This document shows, in pieces, positions 28,029-36,254 of a stretch of DNA of 64,000 nucleotides. Source of the DNA: Gammaproteobacteria bacterium (GTDB taxonomy: Bacteria; Pseudomonadota; Gammaproteobacteria; DSM-16500); assembly GCA_019634835.1 (NCBI GenBank), contig JAHCAO010000001.1:124001-188000 (forward strand). Reading direction: 5' to 3'. The notes under the pieces are model-generated. The model was given only the letters and a program-made list of their open reading frames with translations, made no database searches and was not told where the DNA came from. Numbering within the stretch: the first letter of the stretch is position 1; every line of letters begins with the position of its first letter. A program made the position numbers and the translations under genes.

Positions 28029-28100
28029 TCCCTACGAGATTCGAATGGGGATGACTCAAAAAGAATTTTCTGACCATTTAGGTCTGCCCATATATTTTTT
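28029..28100 (+). pseudogene. Short remnant with HTH-like reading and tRNA-Glu-like bases
   Basis: One plus-strand frame reads YEIRMGMTQKEFSDHLGLP, which resembles the start of an XRE-type helix-turn-helix domain, but has no start context and runs on into the ahpD 3' region. The same bases contain gctccct, five bases, then attcgaat, which has the acceptor/T-arm layout of the tRNA-Glu 3' end at 41176. Either a decayed regulator gene, a decayed attachment site, or chance. Confidence 0.3.
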
Positions 28101-28121
28101 CAATACAGAGCAGATCCATTT

Positions 28122-28685
28122 TCAACTCACCATCTCCTGTTTCATTACAGGAGAATTTAATGCAATTTCTATTCCTGTAGAAACAGCATTCAAGACAGAA
28201 GCAATACGTACAGCAGATTGAATTCCTAGTTTGCTCACACCCGCTTTTATTAATTCCTTTGTATGCGAATCAATACACATACCGCATCCATTGATGGCTG
28301 ATACCGCAAGGCAGTTAAGTTCAAAATCAATTTTATCAATACCTGGGCTTCCTATAATATTCATTCGTAGCTTAGCTGGCAGTGCTGAAAAAGATTTATC
28401 GCTAATCAAGTGAACGAAACGGTAATAAATATTATTCATTGCCATAATGGTAGCAGCTGCTTTAGCAGCGTGAATATCAGCATTAGACAAAATTGCGCTG
28501 ACTTCAGCAAAAATAGATTTTATTACAAAAGAATTTTTTGATGCATACGCGACCGAAAGCGCAATATTATAAATCTGCTTTTGACTTAAATCACCCATGC
28601 CTTCTTCTGTCATGACACTCGTAAGATTCAGCTTGATATCTTTAGCATAGTCAGGCAATTTATTTTTTAATTGTTCAATGCTCAT
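28122..28685 (-). CDS. ahpD: Alkyl hydroperoxidase AhpD-like protein
   Basis: The 187-aa product belongs to the carboxymuconolactone decarboxylase/AhpD family. The redox site CGMCIDSH (two Cys plus His) is complete, and the upstream Glu-rich segment fits. AhpD reduces AhpC using lipoyl-linked electrons. It follows ahpC with a 14-bp gap, an expected operon that scavenges peroxide. Confidence 0.92.
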   Translation of the reverse strand: MSIEQLKNKLPDYAKDIKLNLTSVMTEEGMGDLSQKQIYNIALSVAYASKNSFVIKSIFAEVSAILSNADIHAAKAAATIMAMNNIYYRFVHLISDKSFSALPAKLRMNIIGSPGIDKIDFELNCLAVSAINGCGMCIDSHTKELIKAGVSKLGIQSAVRIASVLNAVSTGIEIALNSPVMKQEMVS

Positions 28686-28699
28686 ATTTTTTTCCTAAT

Positions 28700-29239
28700 T
28701 TAAGCGGCTTCTAATGTCTTCTCACCCTTCTGCCAATTACAAGGACATAACTCATCGGTTTGAAGCGCATCGAGCACCCGTAATACTTCTTTAGGATTGC
28801 GACCCACGTTTAGATCAGTCACCATAACAAAACGAATAATACCCTCTGGATCAACAATAAATGTTGCGCGTTGGGCAACACCTTCATTTTCATCTAAAAT
28901 ACCCAGCGCTTGAGTCAACTCACGCTTAATATCAGATAACATAGGAAAAGGTAAATGGCGTAACTCATCTTTCTGCTGTTTCCAAGCTAAATGTACAAAT
29001 TCAGAATCTGTACTAACACCAAACACTTTAGTATCTCGATCAGAAAATTCTTGATGAAGACGACCAAACTCAGCAATTTCCGTTGGGCACACAAAAGTAA
29101 AATCTTTTGGCCAAAAGAAAAAAACCTGCCATTTACCTTGATGCATTGTATGATTAACGTCAATAAAAGCATCTTCACTGTTTGCTGAAATCACACCTTT
29201 TATATTAAAAGCTGGAAAAAGCTGCCCAATAGCTAACAT
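28700..29239 (-). CDS. ahpC: Peroxiredoxin AhpC
   Basis: I set the start at the ATG at 29239 (MLAIGQLFPAF), preceded by AGGAGAG; 29 further upstream codons are open but lie in the promoter. The 180-aa 2-Cys peroxiredoxin has the peroxidatic site FVCPTEIAEF and the resolving Cys in ELCPCNWQKG. It reduces hydrogen peroxide and organic peroxides in the cytosol. Divergent from oxyR, which probably controls it. Confidence 0.94.
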   Translation of the reverse strand: MLAIGQLFPAFNIKGVISANSEDAFIDVNHTMHQGKWQVFFFWPKDFTFVCPTEIAEFGRLHQEFSDRDTKVFGVSTDSEFVHLAWKQQKDELRHLPFPMLSDIKRELTQALGILDENEGVAQRATFIVDPEGIIRFVMVTDLNVGRNPKEVLRVLDALQTDELCPCNWQKGEKTLEAA

Positions 29240-29348
29240 AATGACTCTCCTATTAAATGATTGACGCATAAAAATAGCTAAAATTTGTTGATAATAACAA
29301 TATATTGTTATTATACTATCGATCAATAATTCTTATTGATAAATAACG
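29240..29348. promoter_or_regulatory. Divergent ahpC / oxyR control region
   Basis: The 109-bp space holds a perfect 24-bp palindrome at 29291-29314 (half site ataataacaata) and a second inverted repeat, ATCAATAA-TTC-TTATTGAT, at 29322-29340 that overlaps the oxyR start region. Both are candidate OxyR sites. They do not closely follow the E. coli ATAG spacing, so the match is by position and symmetry, not consensus. Confidence 0.65.
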
Positions 29349-30251
29349 ATGAATATACGTGATTTAAGATATCTTGTTGCCTTGGCAGACCATCAACATT
29401 TTGGTAAAGCTGCGGAAGTCTGTTTTGTAAGCCAGCCAGCGCTTAGCATGCAAATAAAAAAACTCGAAGAAATCTTAGGCATAAAATTATTAGAACGCAC
29501 CAACAAATCCATTCTATTCACCGAAAGCGGCCTAATGATTGCCGAACGTGCACGTGATATATTAAATCAAGTAGAGGAAGTCCATGATATTGCAAAGCTC
29601 GCAAAGGATCTTTATAGCGGCGAATTAAAAATAGGAATTTTTCCAACGCTGGCGCCGTATCTACTACCTCTGATTATTCCAACCTTATCCAAAAAATTTC
29701 CCAAATTATCTTTTTACTTGATTGAAGAACAAACTACATCTCTTATTGAAAAACTTAAAACGGGCAAACTCCATGCTGCATTTTTAGCACTCCCCATCAA
29801 TGAAAAAAGTTTTACAACTTCATTGTTATTCGACGAGGAATTTCTATTAGCAACACCTCACAACCATTCTCTTGCTAAGCTAAAAACCGTTAAACAGCAA
29901 AATTTAGATAATAAAAATTTACTGCTGCTTGAGGAAGGACACTGCATGCGGGAACAGGCACTGGCATTGTGCCAAAAATTGAATGCTAATGAAGCGCAAA
30001 ATTTTCGGGCGACTAGCTTAGAAACGTTACGCCACATGGTCGCCGCAGGTGTAGGCATTACATTGATACCTAAATTGGCCTGCGATGCTAGCAACAGCAT
30101 TTCTTATGTCCCCTTTAGCACACCAAAACCTGTGCGCACTATTGGTTTAGTTTGGCGGTCTTCTACCGCTAAAAGCCCATTATTGGAAGAAATAACAAAC
30201 CATGTTAGAAAAATCATGGAAAAACAAAAAGCAGTAAAAGTTAGAAATTAA
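29349..30251 (+). CDS. oxyR: LysR-type peroxide regulator OxyR
   Basis: The 300-aa product has the LysR helix-turn-helix (DLRYLVALADHQHFGKAAE and VSQPALSMQIKKLEE) and the OxyR redox pair in CMREQALALC, at about residues 199 and 208, the same positions as in E. coli. It should sense peroxide through a disulfide and activate ahpC-ahpD. The C-terminal substrate-binding fold is complete. Confidence 0.93.
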   Translation: MNIRDLRYLVALADHQHFGKAAEVCFVSQPALSMQIKKLEEILGIKLLERTNKSILFTESGLMIAERARDILNQVEEVHDIAKLAKDLYSGELKIGIFPTLAPYLLPLIIPTLSKKFPKLSFYLIEEQTTSLIEKLKTGKLHAAFLALPINEKSFTTSLLFDEEFLLATPHNHSLAKLKTVKQQNLDNKNLLLLEEGHCMREQALALCQKLNANEAQNFRATSLETLRHMVAAGVGITLIPKLACDASNSISYVPFSTPKPVRTIGLVWRSSTAKSPLLEEITNHVRKIMEKQKAVKVRN

Positions 30252-30431
30252 TAGGTAATTAGGTATTGGAAAGTAAACTTGACGTATCGGTACACAGCAT
30301 CATTTCACGTAAAACAGATGCAACACCAGCAGAAGATTGAGATCCTAAAATATTTTACAAAAACCTATGTGTGTAATCAGAAGCCTGAGGTGTCCAAGGT
30401 GGAATCTCGTAACGCTTGATTAATCCATCCG

Positions 30432-30476
30432 CTCCCTGCGGAATTCGAATCTGCGTTACCGCCGTGAGAGGGCGAT
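30432..30476. repeat. attL: displaced tRNA-Glu 3' half plus 22-bp direct repeat
   Basis: Positions 30455-30476 (gttaccgccg...ggcgat) are identical to 41200-41221 inside the intact tRNA-Glu. The preceding gctccct (30431-30437 region) and attcgaat lie at the correct acceptor and T-loop spacing, but the T-stem no longer pairs. This is the chromosomal 3' half of the tRNA left behind when the island entered and supplied a new 3' half. The rest of the stretch 30252-30618 shows no gene. Confidence 0.9.
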
Positions 30477-30569
30477 TACATAGACTTTCATACACCTCCA
30501 AACACAGCATAACACTTTGTTTCAATTAAAAATCAGTGCATTACAGTGCGCGCTTGTTCTTTTAAGTTC

Positions 30570-30599
30570 TTACCGGTATATTACCGAAAATTTACCGAT
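30570..30599. repeat. Left-end TTACCG iterons
   Basis: TTACCG begins at 30570, 30581 and 30592, a regular 11-bp period (about one helical turn). The last two form attaccgaaaatttaccgat, which recurs exactly at the right end (41106-41125). Probable arm-type binding sites for the integrase or its cofactor. Confidence 0.75.
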
Positions 30600-30618
30600 G
30601 TTTTTATTGGGAGTGTTT

Positions 30619-31929
30619 ATGGCTCGATTAGTCAGAGATTCACGTCTGGAATCACGTGAAGCAAGATTGCGGTTGAAAATGCGCCAAGAGCCATATTGGC
30701 GATTAATCAGCGAAGGCATTCATCTGGGTTACTATCGCGGTAATAGAGGTGGTATATGGCATGCAAGAGCACGCAGCGCAGATAACAAGCGCTATATTAA
30801 AAGCACCCTAGCACAAGCTGACGATTACTCAGAAGCGAATGGCAAAAACGTATTGAGCTTCTCTCAAGCCCAAGAACAGGCTCGCAAGTTTGCACACAAA
30901 ATATCCCGTAGCGATGATCTGGAAGACACCAAACCCTACACAGTCAAAACCGCCATAACTGATTATTTGTCCGACTTTAAAGCAAACGGCAAAAAATCTT
31001 ACTACTCCACTGAGACTCAAATAAACGCCCATATCTTGCCTGTATTTGGCGATAAGCTGATCTCTGCTCTTACCTTTAAGCAATTAAATGCTTGGAAAAA
31101 TAAATTAGCCACCACCGACAAGCGTGTTCGATCAAGCAAAAAACTCAAACAAGAGCAACATTACATTAGTGACGAAAACAATGACCCAGAATATCAGCGC
31201 CGCAGACGCGCGACAGCAAATAGGATTATCACCATCCTCAAAGCAATCCTAAACCATGCGTTTCATACTAATCGCGTGGAGACCAATGAATCATGGCAAA
31301 AACTAAAACCTTTTAAAAACGTCTCAGAACCAAAAATACGCTTTCTGTCCGAGGATGAAACTATCCGCTTAATAAACGCCTGCGAACCTGATTTTCGTGC
31401 ATTAATCCGTGGCGCACTGTTAACTGGCGCACGCTATGGCGAACTTACCACACTTAAAATCAGCGACTACAACAGGGACAATCACACCTTATTCATTCAT
31501 CAAAGCAAAAGTGGAAAGTCCAGACATATTCCACTAAATGAAGAAGGCATAAAGCTTTTTGAGCAACTTACCATTGGAAAGAAGGCACAAGACTTAATTT
31601 TTACTCGCATGGATGGCAAACAATGGAAAAAGAACTATCAGGTGAGACCATTAGAGGCTGCTTGTAATGCTGCCAAAATTACACCGATCATTAACTTTCA
31701 TATTTTAAGACATACTTATGGGAGCGCTCTAGCGATGCGTGGGGTTCCTCTGCAAGTTATTGCCGCTGCTTTAGGACATTCAGACACCCGCATCACCCAT
31801 AAACACTATGCTCATCTAATGCCATCCTATATCGCCAACGTGATAAAGCAACACTTACCTGATTTCGGAAAAACGCAAACAAGTAATGTTACTTACATTA
31901 AAAAAACGTCTATAAAGGAGAGCATATGA
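30619..31929 (+). CDS. int: Tyrosine-family site-specific integrase
   Basis: I place the start at the ATG at 30619 (MARLVRDSRL), with GGAG 6 bp upstream; the frame is open back to 30517 through the iterons. The 436-aa product has an arm/SAM-like N-terminus and a catalytic domain with GARYGELTTL (Arg), HILRHTYGS (His-x-x-Arg), LGHSD, and THKHYAHL (Tyr nucleophile). It resembles phage and island integrases that use tRNA sites. The stop overlaps the next start (ATGA at 31926). Confidence 0.93.
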   Translation: MARLVRDSRLESREARLRLKMRQEPYWRLISEGIHLGYYRGNRGGIWHARARSADNKRYIKSTLAQADDYSEANGKNVLSFSQAQEQARKFAHKISRSDDLEDTKPYTVKTAITDYLSDFKANGKKSYYSTETQINAHILPVFGDKLISALTFKQLNAWKNKLATTDKRVRSSKKLKQEQHYISDENNDPEYQRRRRATANRIITILKAILNHAFHTNRVETNESWQKLKPFKNVSEPKIRFLSEDETIRLINACEPDFRALIRGALLTGARYGELTTLKISDYNRDNHTLFIHQSKSGKSRHIPLNEEGIKLFEQLTIGKKAQDLIFTRMDGKQWKKNYQVRPLEAACNAAKITPIINFHILRHTYGSALAMRGVPLQVIAAALGHSDTRITHKHYAHLMPSYIANVIKQHLPDFGKTQTSNVTYIKKTSIKESI

Positions 31930-32651
31930 AGAAATCTGTCGGTAGAAAAAAAAGTTTTTCACCTGCGCCAATTTTTTTAAAAAAATTATTGCTCTCTCAA
32001 GAACTAAAAGAGGAGATTGCTAACATTGAAGCAGCGTACAAATTTCCAAAGAATTTTTTGCCGCAGATGCTGAATGAATTAGTTAACTGGCATGACTTAG
32101 AAAAGGACGTGGACAATCAAAATATTAGGGAGGCAGATGTAAAAAAGAGTTTAACCCTAATAAGAAAACATAGCCGTATCATTATTGATGAATTAGATAA
32201 TTGCGGAATGGGCGTAAGAGATAGGCTAACTGATACCGTAAATGCCATTATTAGTGGTGAGTTGTTAACAGTATTTCCCATAAACACTGACTTATTAAAT
32301 TTAACAACGCCCCATATTTTTGAAGATATTTTGAAACTATTTAGTTTAGTTTGCGATGCTGCCTTGTCCAATAGTAAGCCAGATCATGGTGGCAATAAAC
32401 GCAACACGTCTATGCCAAAAAAAATTATATTTTTCTTGGCTGAAAAGTATGTTCTTGGCACCGGAAACAAGCCCACCAATTATTATGGCGGTCAATTTCA
32501 AAATTTTCTAATTGAATTCAACTCAGTTCTAATGAAAATAAGCAAAAAACTATCTCTCGGAACAGATGAAACCATACAAAAATATGCTGCTGAAGTCCTG
32601 ACCTTCCTTTCCAAAACAAACTCATGCGCTAGCGAATTTAACCTCAAATAA
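31926..32651 (+). CDS. Unknown protein coupled to the integrase
   Basis: A 241-aa soluble product whose ATG overlaps the integrase stop, so it is translationally coupled. Mainly helical, with a basic N-terminus (KKSVGRKKSFSPAP). No family recognised. The coupling suggests a role in integration, excision, or maintenance of the island, but that is inference only. Confidence 0.65.
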   Translation: MKKSVGRKKSFSPAPIFLKKLLLSQELKEEIANIEAAYKFPKNFLPQMLNELVNWHDLEKDVDNQNIREADVKKSLTLIRKHSRIIIDELDNCGMGVRDRLTDTVNAIISGELLTVFPINTDLLNLTTPHIFEDILKLFSLVCDAALSNSKPDHGGNKRNTSMPKKIIFFLAEKYVLGTGNKPTNYYGGQFQNFLIEFNSVLMKISKKLSLGTDETIQKYAAEVLTFLSKTNSCASEFNLK

Positions 32652-32737
32652 AATTGGCAGGTTTCGTTCATTAAATCTATCTGTCTAATCGGCATAAACT
32701 TTCAGTGTCTATTTAATTTCACTGGAGGCTCATAAAA

Positions 32738-32938
32738 ATGCTGAAAAACTCACTTTCAATTCCTGAATTTTGTTATGCAGAAAATATAAGCCGATCTCTA
32801 TTTTATAAGCTAAAAAAAGAAGGCAACGCGCCAAGATTAATGAGGGTTGGCAGAAGAATACTGATCTCAATTGAAGCAGCTAAAGACTGGCGAAAACAAA
32901 TGGAAGAATGCCTTAACGGAGAAACAAATGGCAAATGA
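32738..32938 (+). CDS. AlpA-like helix-turn-helix regulator
   Basis: A 66-aa product with a MerR/AlpA-type DNA-binding fold: LSIPEFCYAENISRSLFYKLKKEG, here best seen as the core SRSLFYKLKKEG, then PRLMRVGRRILISIEAAKDW. AlpA proteins act as excisionases or activators of the integrase gene. Its stop overlaps the start of the primase-helicase gene by 11 bp. GGAGG lies 8 bp upstream of the ATG. Confidence 0.85.
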   Translation: MLKNSLSIPEFCYAENISRSLFYKLKKEGNAPRLMRVGRRILISIEAAKDWRKQMEECLNGETNGK

Positions 32939-34886
32939 AACAGACCTTGCTATTGCTCTCTTAGCGCTGAACCATATTGATTCTAATTGTCCACGCGAAG
33001 AATGGATAAAAGCAGGAATGGCCGCAAAAGCAATAGGGCTGCCATTTGAAGATTTTCATGACTGGAGTAAAAACGCCGATAATTATAAAGACCGTAAAGA
33101 CTGCGAAGTAGCATGGATGTCTTTTAAAGAATCAGGCGCAATAACAGGAGGCACTCTATTTCATATAGCAAAAAAATATGGATGGCAAAACCAAAAAATA
33201 TCTATCCGGCAACAAAAGACTCTGCCACAGAAAAAAACCACGAAAAGGAGTAAAAATCTAGACCCCTATGTCATATGGGAACAAAGTTTACCCGCCCTAG
33301 CTAATCATAATTACATTATGCAGAAAAATGGCATACCTGATGGATTGCGCTACTATCCTGCCACTGAGCCTCAGTTAATGATCAATGGTAAAAATGTAGA
33401 AAATTATTTGGTAGTACCCTGTTGGAAAAATGATGAACTCCAAACATTACAATTCATCCCGCCCACCAAAGGAGATAAAAAATTAAATCTTCCTGGCGCT
33501 TCATTCAATGATGGTTATTTTACCGTAGGAGTGATAACTGATTTAATTTATGTGGTCGAAGGCATTGGCCATACTTGGGCTATATTTCGTGCTTCAGGAA
33601 AACCCGCTGCAGTGTGCTTTAGCTGCACAAGAATGAAGGCCGTTGTTAAAGCTTTAAAAACAGATTTTCCAACGATACATTTAATACTGTTACCTGATCG
33701 AGGAAAAGAAGAGGAAGCAAAAAAAATTGCGACAGAGTTTTTATGCCAATGGATAGAATTGCCTCATGAAATGCCCCTTAATAGCGATATTAACGACTAT
33801 GCACAAACACATGGCCATGAAGCGCTTAATAAACTTCTGCAATTCACAAAAACTCCTGAATTACATTACAAACTACTTTCAGGTGAAACCATTTTAAACA
33901 CACCTTCTATAGAATGGGTGATCAAAGGAGTCATTCCTACAAAAGGATTAGCGGCCATTTACGGTGCCAGTGGAAGTGGCAAAAGCTTTCTTGTTCTTGA
34001 CATGGCTTTCTCTATTGCAAGTGGTGAACCTCATTGGTTTGGTCTACAAGTTAAAAAAATGCCTGTTACATATGTTTGCTTAGAAGGTGAGGCAGGAATA
34101 GGAAAGCGAATTAAAGCATGGACACTATATTGCAATAAATCTGTCCCTAATGATCTAAGATTTGTGATCCAGCCATTTAATTTATTAGGTGATGATGTTT
34201 CAGAATTAGCTAGAGCGATCACTACTGCTTGCGGAGTTGAAAGCTTGGTAATAATTGACACTTTGAATCGAGCTTCTCCTAATACTGATGAAAATTCGTC
34301 TGTTGATATGGGCAAGATCATTGTTTCCTCGAGTAAATTACAAAACACAATTGGCGGCGTAGTATTATTAGTTCATCATTCAGGAAAGGATGAAACGAAA
34401 AAATTAAGAGGGCATTCAAGCTTATTAGCTGCACTAGATGGCGCAATCGAGGTAGCCAATAGTAATAATCGTCGAGAATGGCATGTAGCAAAGTCAAAAG
34501 ATGATGTTACAGGACAATCTTATTCATTCAGACTCGAAATTATTTCTTTTAATGAAGATAATAAAGGCGAAAAAATCACATCTTGCATTGTCATACCCAA
34601 TGAATCTATCGAGAATGGAATGCGTCATGTTCTACCACCTAATTCAGGAAATCAAAAAATTATATGGCAAGCATTGCTAAATTTATTTAATGACACAACA
34701 TATTTTGGGCAGGCCGGAGCCCCAAAAGAGAAATCATGTATTCGCCTTGAAGATGCAATTGAAAAAACTAAAGATCGTTTATTATGCGAGCAAAAACGAC
34801 AGAGAGAGCGCGCACGAACCGCAATTCAAGGATTGGTGAACCGAGGTTTATTAATTCATGCAGGTGGCTGGCTATGGTTAAATTAA
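32928..34886 (+). CDS. Primase-helicase replication protein of the island
   Basis: The ATG at 32928 (MANETDLAIALLALNHID) follows GGAG and is coupled to the AlpA gene. The 652-aa protein shows in order: a PriCT-2 type N-terminal domain (EEWIKAGMAAKAIG, WMSFKESGAITGGTLFHIA), a Toprim-like domain (VVEGIGHTWAIF, LLPDRGKEEEA) and a RepA-like AAA helicase (Walker A GASGSGKS, Walker B LVIIDTLNRA). This resembles P4-type alpha proteins, which prime and unwind at the element's own origin. Confidence 0.88.
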   Translation: MANETDLAIALLALNHIDSNCPREEWIKAGMAAKAIGLPFEDFHDWSKNADNYKDRKDCEVAWMSFKESGAITGGTLFHIAKKYGWQNQKISIRQQKTLPQKKTTKRSKNLDPYVIWEQSLPALANHNYIMQKNGIPDGLRYYPATEPQLMINGKNVENYLVVPCWKNDELQTLQFIPPTKGDKKLNLPGASFNDGYFTVGVITDLIYVVEGIGHTWAIFRASGKPAAVCFSCTRMKAVVKALKTDFPTIHLILLPDRGKEEEAKKIATEFLCQWIELPHEMPLNSDINDYAQTHGHEALNKLLQFTKTPELHYKLLSGETILNTPSIEWVIKGVIPTKGLAAIYGASGSGKSFLVLDMAFSIASGEPHWFGLQVKKMPVTYVCLEGEAGIGKRIKAWTLYCNKSVPNDLRFVIQPFNLLGDDVSELARAITTACGVESLVIIDTLNRASPNTDENSSVDMGKIIVSSSKLQNTIGGVVLLVHHSGKDETKKLRGHSSLLAALDGAIEVANSNNRREWHVAKSKDDVTGQSYSFRLEIISFNEDNKGEKITSCIVIPNESIENGMRHVLPPNSGNQKIIWQALLNLFNDTTYFGQAGAPKEKSCIRLEDAIEKTKDRLLCEQKRQRERARTAIQGLVNRGLLIHAGGWLWLN

Positions 34887-34897
34887 GCTATTTTACC

Positions 34898-34992
34898 TTT
34901 CCCATATTCCCCACCCCTTATAGGGGTGGTGGGAATTACGGGAAAATACCGCCATCCCCTTTTTTATCCCTTTTTGGGAATCGCGGGAAAAT
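34898..34992. repeat. GGGAAT-N3-GGGAAA iterons and hairpin: candidate island origin
   Basis: Two direct copies, GGGAATTACGGGAAAAT (34931-34947) and GGGAATCGCGGGAAAAT (34976-34992), are 45 bp apart; an inverted copy, TTTCCCATATTCCC, is at 34898-34911. A hairpin (attccccacccc / ggggtggtgggaat) spans 34906-34936. The cluster lies just past the primase-helicase stop codon, a typical place for a cis-acting origin, though it might instead be a terminator. Confidence 0.55.
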
Positions 34993-35059
34993 ATGCGTGA
35001 CATTATTAATCTCGTACAATAATGCTAGTAAATAACTACAAAATACTATGAGGTATAAA

Positions 35060-35472
35060 ATGACCTTCAAAAAAGGTGATGAATGGTATGGAAATACTAA
35101 TGGACGGCCGAAAGGGTCTGGCCATAGACAAAGAATATTTAATGAATTAATTATGCCTCATAAAAATACACTGATTGAAAAAGCTATTCAATGGCCATTA
35201 ATGGCGATTCTCAAATGTTAAAAATTTTTCTTGAGCGCCTTCTTCCACCGAAGCCACTTGATGAGCCAGTACAACTTAATTTGTCAGATAAAATGAGCAT
35301 TGAAGACTCAATAAATATAAGCAAACAAGTTATTAATTTGATGGGCAATGAAGAGATAACCCCAGAACAAGCAAAAACAATGTTTGCCACAGTGAAATAT
35401 TATCAAGAAAGTGTCGTTTTGCATGATCTATTGTCGTGCATAAAAAGATTAGAAAAGCATATGCAAAAATGA
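35060..35472 (+). pseudogene. DUF5681-like gene broken by a one-base frameshift
   Basis: The ATG at 35060 (GAGG upstream) encodes MTFKKGDEWYGNTNGRPKGSG, typical of DUF5681 N-termini, and stops at 35221. A second frame from about 35191 continues NGDSQMLKIFLERLLPPKP, the expected next part of such proteins. A single missing base near 35189 (attcaatggcc) would restore one frame, EKAIQ-MAINGD. Proteins of this group are found beside terminases or in mobile elements. Either a pseudogene or a sequence error. Confidence 0.7.
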
Positions 35473-35524
35473 CGGTAGATGTACTAATGTTTACTTTAGA
35501 AAAGTAAAAAGCAATATTACTTTA

Positions 35525-35838
35525 TTAAAATCTTAACCATACTAAAATAAAAATAAGAAATATAAATCCAATTAACATGAGGACATTAACGAAGTAACCA
35601 TAACCTATTGTTAACAGTATACCTTTAATGCCAATTGCAGCTTTAACTTCATGATATGTCAATAACTTAATAACCTGATACTCATCTCCTCCACAGCCTT
35701 TAACTAATTGCCAGCCTAAAGGTATTAAGGTATTAAGGGAATGAATAAGACAGTAATCCAGTGCATTGTAATAGAGTATTGCCCTGTAGCAGGCATGGGC
35801 GAAATAGTTGTACCAGTACCATTGACTCTATACGGCAT
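35525..35838 (-). pseudogene. Small membrane protein gene broken by an 8-bp tandem duplication
   Basis: Reading from the ATG at 35838 gives MPYRVNGTGTTISPMP and then a membrane helix ending IPLIP, where a stop follows at once. Removing one copy of the 8-bp tandem GGTATTAA-GGTATTAA (35721-35736) restores the frame: IPLIPLGWQLVKGCGGDEYQ and on to a second helix (LMLIGFIFLIFILVW) and a stop at 35525. The intact product would be about 101 aa. It lies 9 bp downstream of a second small membrane protein gene on the same strand. Phase variation or decay are both possible. Confidence 0.65.
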
Positions 35839-35847
35839 AAATATCTA

Positions 35848-36105
35848 CTATCTCAATTTATCTTCTATTAGAGTCAATAGTATCTGTACCGCCAAACCTC
35901 CATAAAGAAGAAAAAAAGGCAGCCATTTGCCAAGGACAAACCCTTCATACCAAGGCGCAACTACTACTGTAACGGGAAGTAAGATGGCGGCAATCACACC
36001 CAAAATAAAACCTAGCTTTTGGAGAACAAAGCCATAAGCAAGCACCCCACCTAAAATAAGGCAGATGATCGAAAAAATTTGCAAACCCTTGGCTACAGAA
36101 GACAT
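35848..36105 (-). CDS. Small three-helix membrane protein
   Basis: An 85-aa product, almost wholly hydrophobic, with helices near residues 8-28, 31-50 and 60-80 (FFLLYGGLAVQILLTLI). It has no recognised family. It precedes the frameshifted membrane gene 35525-35838 and faces the XRE regulator gene divergently. Possibly part of an island accessory function such as toxin-antitoxin or defence, but there is no direct evidence. Confidence 0.6.
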   Translation of the reverse strand: MSSVAKGLQIFSIICLILGGVLAYGFVLQKLGFILGVIAAILLPVTVVVAPWYEGFVLGKWLPFFLLYGGLAVQILLTLIEDKLR

Positions 36106-36177
36106 AAAATCACACTCTCGTGGGTTGATTTAATTTCATATAGATTGCGCATTCTATAACATTATTTAATCAAAGTA

Positions 36178-36226
36178 TAGGATTCCTAAGTATCTTAAAA
36201 ATCCACAAACCTAGAATCTCTAAGTT
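36178..36226. promoter_or_regulatory. Repeated motif upstream of the XRE regulator
   Basis: TAGGATTCCTAAGTA (36178-36192) and TAGAATCTCTAAGTT (36212-36226) are imperfect direct repeats 34 bp apart, about three helical turns, just upstream of the XRE gene. They may be operators through which the XRE protein controls itself and the divergent membrane gene pair. Confidence 0.5.
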
Positions 36227-36254
36227 AGTTACTAATGTATCTAGCGAGTTAAAA

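Noticed and set aside
30355-30510. Open minus-strand frame of about 51 codons across attL
   Set aside because: It runs through the displaced tRNA half, has no recognised product, and its length is not unusual; the tRNA and 22-bp repeat explain the region better.
30570-30599. TTACCG units considered as a CRISPR array
   Set aside because: The repeats are only 6 bp with 5-bp gaps, no cas genes are present, and they fit integrase arm sites.
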